Source: Comamonadaceae bacterium (GTDB lineage: Bacteria > Pseudomonadota > Gammaproteobacteria > Burkholderiales > Burkholderiaceae_C). From it: DNA of 45,904 nt. The stretch spans positions 1 to 45,904 of the forward strand of contig JAAFIY010000017.1 of the NCBI GenBank assembly GCA_013297985.1, in the 5' to 3' direction. Below are positions 9,185 to 15,527 of the stretch, one piece after another. The stretch's first letter is position 1; every line of letters begins with the position of its first letter. The notes beneath the pieces are model-generated. The model was not told the origin of the DNA, did no database searches, and saw only the letters and a list, made by a program, of their open reading frames with translations. A program made the position numbers and the translations under genes.

Positions 9185-9616
9185 TCAGCCTGCCAGCTTG
9201 GGCGCATCCACCACCCGCAGCGTGGCGGTGGCGATGGCGCAGCGGGCGGCCTGGGCATCAGCGGCTTCATTGAAGACTTCCACCGTTACCACGCAAATCG
9301 TGCTGCCGACACTAGCCACTTTGGCATGCGCCACGATGGCCGCGCCATTGGCAGGTGCCAGGTAGTTGACATGCAAATCCACCGTCACGGCAATCTTGCC
9401 CGCCGGCAGTGCCGTGGTGGCTGCAGCGCCCGCCGCATGGTCGGCCAGGCCCGCCACGGCGCCGCCGTGAAAGTAGCCATTGAACTGCAGCAGCTCGGGC
9501 TTTTTGGCGAGGCGCAGCACGGTGTGGCCGGGCTCGGCCTGCACCACCTCTGTCCCCGCCGCACGCATGAAACCCGTGGCAGCGGTGACAGTTTTAACGA
9601 GCTGTTCAGCATTCAT
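9185..9616 (-). CDS. PaaI-family hotdog-fold thioesterase
   Basis: Small cytoplasmic acyl-CoA thioesterase-like protein of 143 residues. FNGYFHGGAVAGLADHAAGAA (approximately residues 45-65) is the family's active-site helix region with the HGG motif and a following Asp; VTVDLHVNYLAPA is the second conserved strand. PaaI/YbgC-type enzymes hydrolyse CoA thioesters, often aromatic or short chain, as housekeeping clearance. The ATG at 9616 is well placed. Neighbours (DUF1272, DUF1080) do not point to a pathway, so the substrate is open. Confidence 0.88.
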   Translation of the reverse strand: MNAEQLVKTVTAATGFMRAAGTEVVQAEPGHTVLRLAKKPELLQFNGYFHGGAVAGLADHAAGAAATTALPAGKIAVTVDLHVNYLAPANGAAIVAHAKVASVGSTICVVTVEVFNEAADAQAARCAIATATLRVVDAPKLAG

Positions 9617-9652
9617 GGGCGGGGGCTTTCAAAAAAACGGGGCAGCTCGCGC

Positions 9653-9901
9653 CTACGCCGCCGCCTCGCAACCAGCGGGCTTAACCACCCGCTGCGCACT
9701 GGGCGGAAACTTAGCGAGCTTGGACGCTGGGCGCACCGGCCGGCGCACCAGTTCGCCCCCGCAATTGGGGCACACGCCCGCCAGCTTGGTGGTGGCGCAC
9801 GGCTCACAAAAGGTGCATTCAAACGAGCAGATGCGCGCGTCGGCCGAGTCGGGTGGCAAATCGGTGTCGCAGCATTCGCAAGAGGGGCGCAGTTGCAGCA
9901 T
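9653..9901 (-). CDS. DUF1272 family zinc-binding-type small protein
   Basis: Cys-rich protein of 82 residues matching the DUF1272 pattern: LRPSCECCDTDLPPD, then ARICSFECTFCEPCA, then CPNCGGELVRRPVRP. The three Cys clusters suggest one or two structural metal sites. I chose the ATG at 9901 (MLQLRPSCECC) rather than an upstream start at 9928 because DUF1272 proteins begin at this point and GGAG lies eight bases upstream of it. The function of the family is unknown. It is separated by 36 bp from the thioesterase gene on the same strand, so they may be cotranscribed. Confidence 0.85.
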   Translation of the reverse strand: MLQLRPSCECCDTDLPPDSADARICSFECTFCEPCATTKLAGVCPNCGGELVRRPVRPASKLAKFPPSAQRVVKPAGCEAAA

Positions 9902-10091
9902 GGCGGGCTCCGTGAACAGATGGACCACTTAGTCTAGCGACGCTGGTGCGCCTAACGCACAGTGCGGCGGGTGCGCCCGCAGCCACTGCCCGCACCACCG
10001 GCGGCCAGCGGCACCCCACCGGGCGTGCTCCGCATGCGGTACGAGGTACCTTGGTATCTGGGAACGGCAGCGGTGCCAGACATCGCCGGAT

Positions 10092-10155
10092 TCCTTGAGC
10101 TTATTGGGCTGCTTGGGCAGATCTACACAGCGCAATCAGCTACAAATGTTATAGC
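10092..10155 (-). repeat. GCTA-N9-TAGC family repeat at the 3' end of the DUF1080 gene
   Basis: Stem GCTACAAATGTTATAGC at 10139-10155 with a diverged tail containing GGCTGCTTGGGCAG at 10107-10120. Read on the minus strand, the stem starts inside the DUF1080 gene: CCG CTA TAA, so the repeat gives the last Leu and the stop codon. The tail is the least well conserved of the longer copies. Confidence 0.7.
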
Positions 10156-10742
10156 GGCCGAATCTCCACCTTGCGGAATTTGATCTCGCCCCGCCCCCAC
10201 TGCAGCGCAATGGGGCCGCTGGCGAATTTGCTGTCTTGCACATCCACCGTGGTCACGCCGTTGAGCGCCACCACCAGGCGCATGCCCTTTGCGGTGATTT
10301 CCATGGTGTTCCATTTGCCACCCGCTTTGATCATGGGCGCGGTGAGTTTGGCCACTTTGACGATGGCGCCAGTGGCATAGGTGGGGTCAGGCCGCTGGTC
10401 AAAAATGTTGGCCTCGTAGCAGTTTTCATCCGTGATGCGAGCAGGCTCTTGGCAGCGGATGAAGATGCCGCTGTTGGCGTCATCGCTGGCCCAAAACTCG
10501 GCGCGAATCTGAAAGTCTTTGTACTGCGCCTTCGACACCAAATAGGCCGCCGCATTGCCGCCCTGGTTGGCCTGGATAGCGCCGTCGCGGCCCGCCCAGT
10601 TGGCTTCACCCACGCGCACAAAGTTGTCTAGGCCTTGGTTGCCGTCAACCAGGGCAGTCCAGCCCGCGCCTGGGGTGGCGCAGCCAGACAAGGCCACTGC
10701 CAAGCCAAGGGCCAAGCTGGCGCAAAGGGTTTGAGTCTTCAT
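10149..10742 (-). CDS. DUF1080 (3-keto-disaccharide hydrolase-like) lipoprotein
   Basis: Secreted lipoprotein of 197 residues. The signal peptide MKTQTLCASLALGLAVALSG ends in a lipobox LSGC with the lipid-attached Cys at residue 21. The mature part is one jelly-roll domain of the DUF1080/concanavalin-like type (NFVRVGEANWAGRDGAI, FQIRAEFWASDDANSGIFIR, GKWNTMEITAKG, and IALQWGRGEIKFRKVEI near the end). The family contains 3-keto-glycoside hydrolases and carbohydrate-binding proteins in the periplasm; the specific activity here is not shown. The last residue and stop codon lie inside a palindromic repeat. Confidence 0.88.
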   Translation of the reverse strand: MKTQTLCASLALGLAVALSGCATPGAGWTALVDGNQGLDNFVRVGEANWAGRDGAIQANQGGNAAAYLVSKAQYKDFQIRAEFWASDDANSGIFIRCQEPARITDENCYEANIFDQRPDPTYATGAIVKVAKLTAPMIKAGGKWNTMEITAKGMRLVVALNGVTTVDVQDSKFASGPIALQWGRGEIKFRKVEIRPL

Positions 10743-10809
10743 GGTGTCTCCGGATGTAGGGCCCTGCGGCCGCGTTGTGCGTGGATGCCAGCAGCGCAGT
10801 CAAGCCGCG

Positions 10810-11373
10810 CTACAGATTCAAACCATACAGATGCAAGGCCCGGCCCGCATCAGGGCTGGCCATGTGCTGCACAAACTGAAAACCCAGCCGCTGCAGCACC
10901 GCCTGCGAAGCGTGGTTGTCTGGCGTGGTGGTGGCCAGCACACGCCCAATACCAAGGCGCTGCTTCGCGTCGTGCAGCACCGCGCGGGCGGCCTCTGCCG
11001 CATAGCCCTGGCCCCAATGCTGCGACGCAAAGGCAAAGCCCAAGTCCACATCGTCTAAGTAGTCGCGTTTCATCAGGCCGCAAATGCCCAAAGGCTGTGC
11101 TGACGTTTCGTGCAGCACCAAACACAGCCCGTGCCCACGCTGCGCGTACATGGCCCACGGGCCGGTGCGGATGTAGCTGCGGGCATCAGCCAGCGTACGC
11201 ACCCCGCGGTCGCCAATGAAGCGCAGCCAAGCAGGTTGGTTGACCAAATCGCGAACAAAGGCCGCATCTCGCATCTGCATGGGCCGGATGCGCAGCCTGT
11301 CGGTCGTCAGTACGAGCGCGTCCAAGGCTTTAGCCGAAGCCGGTCCATAGGAGCTACGGAGGAAACCACCCAC
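10810..11373 (-). CDS. GNAT family N-acetyltransferase (RimJ/RimL-like)
   Basis: Acetyl-CoA-dependent acyltransferase of up to 187 residues. LTTDRLRIRPMQMRDAAFVRDLVNQP is the usual RimJ/RimL-type opening, DDVDLGFAFASQHWGQGYAAEA holds the acetyl-CoA pyrophosphate loop (Q-x-x-G-x-G/A variant WGQGYAAEA), and NHASQAVLQRLGFQF is the conserved motif B end. The GTG at 11373 is the longest start; initiation may be nearer LDALVLTTDRL because the first 16 residues do not look like the family. Substrate unknown: ribosomal-protein or small-molecule amines are both possible. Confidence 0.85.
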   Translation of the reverse strand: MGGFLRSSYGPASAKALDALVLTTDRLRIRPMQMRDAAFVRDLVNQPAWLRFIGDRGVRTLADARSYIRTGPWAMYAQRGHGLCLVLHETSAQPLGICGLMKRDYLDDVDLGFAFASQHWGQGYAAEAARAVLHDAKQRLGIGRVLATTTPDNHASQAVLQRLGFQFVQHMASPDAGRALHLYGLNL

Positions 11374-11407
11374 CCCACACCAGGCCGATGACGCCGCGCT
11401 GCCTGAG

Positions 11408-12001
11408 CTAGCGAGCCGATTCAGCTTGATCGATGGCGGCCTTGTACACGCTGTTCTTGGGCACGGCCATCAAGCGCCGCACCATCGGCTCAAACTCACT
11501 CAGCGGCAGCGCCTTGGCTTTGGGGTCAAACGCGGGGTTGTCGTACAGCTCCACAAACTCCGCCGCGTGGTGGTAGTGGGGGTGGGCCTTGAACATATCG
11601 CGCATGTCGCGGTTCAGGCCGATGTGGTGAAAGAAGTTGTAGCCCTGAAACACCCCGTGGTTTTGCACCATCCACAGGTTGGCCTCACTCACAAAGGGCT
11701 TCAAGATGGCGGCCGCAATGTCGGGGTGGTTAAAGCTGCCCAGCGTGTCGCCAATGTCGTGCAGCAGCGCGCACACCACGTACTCTTCATCGCGCCCCGC
11801 CGCATGCGCCAGCGTGGCGGTTTGCAGGCAGTGCGTAAGCCGATCCACCGGAAAACCACCAAAGTCGCCATCGAGCAGCCGCAGGTGATCCAGCACCCGA
11901 TCAGGCAGCGACTTGGCCATCTTCATGGCCTCGGGGACGATCAAGCTCCAATCTTCTTTGGTGCTTTGTTCCATGCGGGTGAAGGTGGCTCGGGTGGTCA
12001 T
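11408..12001 (-). CDS. HD domain phosphohydrolase (COG4341-like)
   Basis: Metal-dependent HD-superfamily protein of 197 residues. Metal ligands are visible in HCLQTATLAHAAGRDEEY (first His), VVCALLHDIGD (the HD pair) and NHGVFQGYNFFHHIG (later His residues). This arrangement resembles the PhnZ-type subgroup, whose characterised members are di-iron oxygenases acting on organophosphonates, but no phosphonate gene is nearby, so the substrate is left open. The ATG at 12001 gives the full domain; an internal ATG at residue 10 (MEQSTKEDW) is also possible. It lies downstream of the toxin-antitoxin-like pair on the same strand, 62 bp away. Confidence 0.82.
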   Translation of the reverse strand: MTTRATFTRMEQSTKEDWSLIVPEAMKMAKSLPDRVLDHLRLLDGDFGGFPVDRLTHCLQTATLAHAAGRDEEYVVCALLHDIGDTLGSFNHPDIAAAILKPFVSEANLWMVQNHGVFQGYNFFHHIGLNRDMRDMFKAHPHYHHAAEFVELYDNPAFDPKAKALPLSEFEPMVRRLMAVPKNSVYKAAIDQAESAR

Positions 12002-12063
12002 GGGGGTGTCCGTTTTTTTTGGGTTGCGCAGTTTCGGGTTTCGCGGGGGTCGGTTGGTTTAGC

Positions 12064-12390
12064 TCAGACGGCGCTTCTCACGACCGCGAGCGACTTCGAA
12101 CTGAGCGAGGTGAGTGTGAGCTCAAGCTGCGGCAGCAGGGCAAGGAGCACGCCAAGTTCGTTGGAAACAGCGTCCAAGACAAGGACCGCGATTGGCAGCG
12201 CTGACAGGTTCTGCTGGAACTGCAAGTTCTTGTCGACCGTCACGAAAACGTCGAACTGCTCGGCCGCAAGCGCAAGCAGTTTGCCATTCTTGACCCCTGC
12301 CCACCCCATCTCCACCGCAGTGCGCACATCGTGCGTGGGCAGATGCTTGCGCAGCTTGGCAGGGACCGACTCGTCAAGCAGCAGCCGCAT
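12064..12390 (-). CDS. DUF5615 PIN-like protein, probable toxin of a TA pair
   Basis: Protein of 108 residues beginning MRLLLDESVPAKLRKHLP, the hallmark of the DUF5615 PIN-like family; the Asp/Glu pair in LLLDES and the later VTVDKNLQFQQNL carry the expected acidic residues of a PIN-type metal site. Members are predicted RNases paired with a DUF433 protein. The start overlaps the end of the upstream DUF433 gene by 17 bases, typical of a translationally coupled antitoxin-toxin pair. The toxin role is inferred from family and arrangement. Confidence 0.85.
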   Translation of the reverse strand: MRLLLDESVPAKLRKHLPTHDVRTAVEMGWAGVKNGKLLALAAEQFDVFVTVDKNLQFQQNLSALPIAVLVLDAVSNELGVLLALLPQLELTLTSLSSKSLAVVRSAV

Positions 12391-12589
12391 TGGTCAGCGT
12401 CTCGCGGGCGGCCTCTAAAACGGCAACTGCCGTAGGGCGAGAGACGGTCGGAAAATCCTCGAGGAAGCCCTCAAGCGAGGACGTGCCCTCAAGGTAGTCA
12501 AACAGGGTCTTCACCGGAACGCGGGTGCCAGTGAAGCAGAGCGCTCCGCTCATGATGTTTGGGTCGCGACTTACAAGGGACTTGTTCAT
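12374..12589 (-). CDS. DUF433 family protein, probable antitoxin
   Basis: Protein of 71 residues with the DUF433 pattern: SRDPNIMSGALCFTGTRVPVKTLFDYLEG, then FLEDFPTVSRPTAVAVLEAARE. The family has a winged or helix-turn-helix fold and usually precedes a DUF5615 toxin, as here. The ATG at 12589 has a strong GGAGG at 12595-12599, five bases upstream. It would be expected to bind the toxin and the operon's own promoter. The gene begins 56 bases past the attC-like site. Confidence 0.87.
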   Translation of the reverse strand: MNKSLVSRDPNIMSGALCFTGTRVPVKTLFDYLEGTSSLEGFLEDFPTVSRPTAVAVLEAARETLTNAAAA

Positions 12590-12644
12590 TGGGACCTCCG
12601 TGCAGCAAGTCTACGCGCTCGTCCTTCCATTGCGGCCCCGCAAC

Positions 12645-12715
12645 GCCTAACGTTCGGGCTAGCAGGCCCGCAGACACATGCGCCGCAGCGTGTTCAGTTG
12701 TGCGCACGGTTGGGC
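12645..12715 (-). other. attC-like integron recombination site
   Basis: Read on the minus strand, this 71-base stretch starts with GCCCAAC, matching the R'' box consensus RYYYAAC, and ends with GTTAGGC, matching the R' box GTTRRRY. The bases before the R' box (GCTAGCCCGAAC) resemble the L' side of known attC sites. It begins two bases after the stop codon of the 478-residue gene, where cassette attC sites normally sit. The inner part is only partly palindromic (ACACGC paired with GCG..TGTGT around TGCG), which lowers confidence. No integrase gene and no second clear attC were found in the window. Confidence 0.55.
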
Positions 12716-12717
12716 GT

Positions 12718-14154
12718 CTACGTGATGAGCCCGTTGAACTTCACTCTGAGCGACGCAAATCTATGTCTGCTGTCCTCTGCTATGGACGCCTCGTCGATCA
12801 GAGCCGATACATCTTCGTCAGTGAGCACCATGATGTAACCCCGCTGATCGCGAGCAGTATCTGCGCAGCTCCGTTGAAGGCGAGCGGGGTCTTCAACGCT
12901 GCGGCAAACCAATATGCCGACTTGCCCGCGACTTGGCGCAAAGCGGCCCGCTAGTTGATCCAGTTCAGGATTGCCGATCTCTCGGCCATAGTTCTTGCAT
13001 TCAACAAACACCATCCCGGATGGATAGTGCAGCGCAAGCCAATGGAAGAATCCGTCACGGCCTTCGTTGATGTATGTGATGTCAACGCGCTTCCTGCCGT
13101 CGTGCAATTGATGTTGCTTTGTGGGCTTGCACAATGAGGGGTAGAAGACAGCGGAGAGAATCTGCTCAATTAGGTCTTCATACTCTGCCGCTTGGTCACG
13201 ACCTGGCAACAATGCTGCAAGCCGCCCCTTTAGGCTCAGCCAATCCGGAGGCTCTGTGCCGGCGACCTGAGAAATCTCGATGTGCTCAAGCGGTACGGGC
13301 GTCGAGCGCTCCCGATGCTCCTTATATTTTTCAAGAATGTGCGGGTGCTTCACCGTTTGCTCAAGGACCGCCAGTTTGTCAGAACCATACTTCTCGCGCA
13401 GCGACTTCTTCGTGACGCGCGGCGTTCCGTCCTTAAGGAACTGAACCAAGTTTGAACCGCGTTGAAGCTCCTCGAGTTGCATCTGCGGCAAAAGGAAATG
13501 CGTGTAGTACTCGTCGTATTGATAGCTCAATCGGTGACGGACCAGGACCTTGGGGACTAGGATAAGCTTCCCGTGAGAAGTTACTGGGAGCGGAATGAGC
13601 ATTGAATCCCATCGTTTTGTCACAGCATCCCAAATCGGGCCTGAATTTACATCGGGAGTCAGGGGTATCCCATAATACAAGCACATGTCCTGCGTATACT
13701 TTATGAGCGGCCCTCTCAAAATGTTGCAGACCGCATCCGAGATCATGTCTCTGCCAATGCCTTCGATGAGCAAACAGGAGTCCTCTAGGTCTTTCAGCAA
13801 CCCCGAGACAGATGCCTGGCTCTTCGACAAAGCGCCCCAGACAGATTCGGCAGATTTGCTACCAAAGGCATGCCCTCGAGATTCGCCTAGTGAGTATCCG
13901 AGGTGAAATTCATTTCGTTCATTCAGACAACTGAGGAGGGCCTGAGCCTCGGCATCGCGTCCTTGCTTCATCAAGACTAGAACGAACTCAAAGTAGTTTT
14001 TGACCAGTGATGCACATTCATGGCCCCAGACAGATCGCATGCCTCGGAGTGCACTCGGATCAACGAAGACTGCGATGTCGGTCTCAAGTCGAACGTCGAC
14101 AAAGTCCAAGTATGGCTGCGTCTTTCCAAGTCTAAAATATTCGGAAACTCTCAT
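12718..14154 (-). CDS. Uncharacterised protein with PD-(D/E)XK nuclease-like C-terminal domain
   Basis: Protein of about 478 residues that I cannot assign to a named family. The N-terminal two thirds start MRVSEYFRLGKTQPYLDFVDV and IAVFVDPSALRGM and have no motif I recognise. The C-terminal part shows a restriction-endonuclease-like core: an Asp in KRVDITY, a strand pair ending VFVECKNYG (E-x-K), then NPELDQLAGRFAPS, and a strand VGILVCRS, the order seen in PD-(D/E)XK and Mrr-like nucleases. I chose the ATG at 14154 because AGGG lies about seven bases upstream and because the upstream 36 codons are not protein-like. Base composition is visibly lower in GC than the neighbours, and an attC-like site directly follows the stop. 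A defence or DNA-processing role is only an inference. Confidence 0.8.
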   Translation of the reverse strand: MRVSEYFRLGKTQPYLDFVDVRLETDIAVFVDPSALRGMRSVWGHECASLVKNYFEFVLVLMKQGRDAEAQALLSCLNERNEFHLGYSLGESRGHAFGSKSAESVWGALSKSQASVSGLLKDLEDSCLLIEGIGRDMISDAVCNILRGPLIKYTQDMCLYYGIPLTPDVNSGPIWDAVTKRWDSMLIPLPVTSHGKLILVPKVLVRHRLSYQYDEYYTHFLLPQMQLEELQRGSNLVQFLKDGTPRVTKKSLREKYGSDKLAVLEQTVKHPHILEKYKEHRERSTPVPLEHIEISQVAGTEPPDWLSLKGRLAALLPGRDQAAEYEDLIEQILSAVFYPSLCKPTKQHQLHDGRKRVDITYINEGRDGFFHWLALHYPSGMVFVECKNYGREIGNPELDQLAGRFAPSRGQVGILVCRSVEDPARLQRSCADTARDQRGYIMVLTDEDVSALIDEASIAEDSRHRFASLRVKFNGLIT

Positions 14155-14214
14155 GCAAGCCCTCACCGCTGTTCGCAACGCCCAAATTGATTTATCAGTA
14201 CATTTCGCGTTTAT

Positions 14215-14220
14215 ATTATA
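14215..14220 (-). promoter_or_regulatory. Possible -10 box for the nuclease-like gene
   Basis: Perfect TATAAT on the minus strand within an AT-rich run, about 60 bases upstream of the ATG at 14154. The region 16-18 bases further upstream reads roughly GACAGT, a poor -35 match, so this is tentative. Confidence 0.35.
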
Positions 14221-14352
14221 ATGCTGCAATCCAACTGACTGTCGCTGAGCGAATGCAGCCATTGTTGATAGCCCACTTTAGACTGGCTCGCGCGTTGGTT
14301 AACCCAAAATAGAACAGGAAACCCTGTGGAAAGTGCGCCCTGAGCGCCCAAA

Positions 14353-14387
14353 AAGACGTCAAGAGCGAGCCTGGACTCTTGATTTTT
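14353..14387. terminator. Hairpin with flanking T-runs, probable bidirectional terminator
   Basis: Inverted repeat TCAAGAG (14359-14365) / CTCTTGA (14376-14382) with a 10-base loop. TTTTT follows directly on the plus strand (14383-14387); on the minus strand the hairpin is followed after four bases by a TTTTT run. It stands downstream of waaC and upstream of the nuclease-like gene on the minus strand, so it could end the LPS transcript and isolate the cassette-like gene. Confidence 0.5.
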
Positions 14388-14519
14388 CGGAGCGAGAAAA
14401 AACAGGGCCAAATGCAAACCGTCCAAAAGTCGTTTCTTGAAGCCCGAAGTCGAAATGCGGGCGCGGCCCCGTTGGCACAAGCGCCGACCGTGTCAGTTGT
14501 AGTGGAGTGGTCAATTGGG

Positions 14520-14536
14520 TCTTCGAGGCTCGAAGA
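14520..14536 (-). terminator. Hairpin just downstream of waaC
   Basis: Perfect 7-bp inverted repeat TCTTCGA / TCGAAGA with a 3-base spacer, seven bases past the waaC stop codon on the minus strand. There is no T-run after it, so it may be an RNA-stabilising 3' hairpin and not a stand-alone terminator. Confidence 0.35.
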
Positions 14537-14543
14537 GCTTTGC

Positions 14544-15527
14544 TTAAGAACCCACCCGCCCCCAAGCCCCCCAGACCGCATCCAACCCCGGATACGGCCT
14601 CCCACTCACACTCACCTGCCGCTCCACTTGGCCCCCGCCCGGCTCCAGTGGCCCAGTGCGCCAAGCGGTATCGGTGTTGTACAGCTGCACATGCGGCAAA
14701 TCCAGCGCCACGGCGATGTGGCTTAGGCCTGAGTCCACGCCGATGACGCCGGCGCACACGCTGAGTTGTTGTAGCAACTGGTCTAGCGGCATGCGGGGCC
14801 AGACGGCGGCTCGGGCGCCGAAGGCTTGAGCCAGGCGCTGGCTCCGCTCTTCTTCTGCCGCATTGCCGTGCGGCAGGCCCAGGGTGTAGCCGGCGTCCAG
14901 CAAGCGCTGGCCCAGGCCCAGCCAGTGGGATTCGGGCCATTCTTTGTCGGCGCGGCTGGTGCCGTGCACCAGGGCCACGCGCTGCAGGGCGCCCACGCGG
15001 GTGGTGGGCGGGGGCTGCAAGCCAAAGCGCAACTGCGGGGGCATGGCGTAGCCAAAGGCCGCAGCGCACAGTAGGCGTGAGCGGGTCACGGCGTGGCTGT
15101 GCGGCTCAATGCGATAGCTGTGGCTGGCCAGCCAGCGGGTGGGGGCTTCGTAGCTGCTTCCGTCGGTGCGGTTGGCCAGGGCGATGCGCCTGCCGCCTTT
15201 TGCCAAGCGCGCCATGCGGGCCGCGGCAGCGGATTTGGTCAGGCCTTGCAGGTCAATAACGGCGTCGTATTCGGTGGCGCGCAACAGGGCAGAGAAGTCT
15301 TTGAACGCGCGGCGGGTGGCGGGCTCGCGCCAGTCTTTGCGCCAGCGGCGCAGCTCGCATTCGATGGCGTGGTCTACCGCCGTGCAGCAGCGCACCAAGG
15401 GGGCAAAGCCGCGCTCTACCACCCAGTCGATGCGGGCGTTGGGGAAGGCGGCGCGCAGGTCCATGGCCGCAGGCATGGCGTGCACCACGTCGCCTAGCGA
15501 CGACAGCTTCACCACCAGAATGTTCAA
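14544..15527 (-). CDS. waaC: Lipopolysaccharide heptosyltransferase I
   Basis: Adds the first L-glycero-D-manno-heptose to Kdo2-lipid A at the inner face of the membrane. The 327-residue GT9-type protein opens MNILVVKLSSLGDVVHAMPA, the classic WaaC start, with IDWVVERGFAPLV following; ALVHGTSRADKEWPESHW and CAGVIGVDSGLSHIAVAL form the ADP-heptose site with the conserved D-[ST]-G-L-x-H motif. The start codon is TTG at 15527 and overlaps the TGA of the upstream phosphomutase as TTGA, so translation is coupled. In this window waaA is some 7 kb away, so the LPS genes are split. Confidence 0.95.
   Translation of the reverse strand: MNILVVKLSSLGDVVHAMPAAMDLRAAFPNARIDWVVERGFAPLVRCCTAVDHAIECELRRWRKDWREPATRRAFKDFSALLRATEYDAVIDLQGLTKSAAAARMARLAKGGRRIALANRTDGSSYEAPTRWLASHSYRIEPHSHAVTRSRLLCAAAFGYAMPPQLRFGLQPPPTTRVGALQRVALVHGTSRADKEWPESHWLGLGQRLLDAGYTLGLPHGNAAEEERSQRLAQAFGARAAVWPRMPLDQLLQQLSVCAGVIGVDSGLSHIAVALDLPHVQLYNTDTAWRTGPLEPGGGQVERQVSVSGRPYPGLDAVWGAWGRVGS

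Larger units (their letters stand above)
14155..14543. other. 389-bp non-coding segment between the nuclease-like gene and waaC
   Basis: No convincing gene. On the minus strand it holds a hairpin just past the waaC stop (14520-14536), a stronger hairpin with T-runs on both sides (14353-14387), and an AT-rich promoter-like stretch near 14215-14220 before the nuclease-like gene. Short open frames exist on both strands, but they overlap one another in different frames, lack ribosome-binding sites and give no recognisable family. No second attC pair was found here, so the far edge of the presumed cassette is undefined. Confidence 0.6.

Noticed and set aside
9962-10183. 73-codon plus-strand open frame between DUF1272 and DUF1080 genes
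   Set aside because: It runs through the palindromic repeat and into the antisense of the DUF1080 gene, is low in protein-like features and has no ribosome-binding site. I see no gene in 9902-10148 apart from the repeat.
14222-14300. A second attC using ATCCAAC at 14229 as R box
   Set aside because: No GTTRRRY partner occurs within the usual attC length on that side; GTTGGTT and GTTAACC nearby break the consensus.
14211-14605. Overlapping minus-strand open frames in the waaC-nuclease spacer
   Set aside because: They overlap in different frames, run across hairpins and the end of waaC, lack ribosome-binding sites, and match no family I know.
15120-15180. GTAGCTGCTTCCG in waaC as a repeat fragment
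   Set aside because: There is no left stem arm, and the encoded residues LANRTDGSSYEAPTRW look native to the heptosyltransferase.
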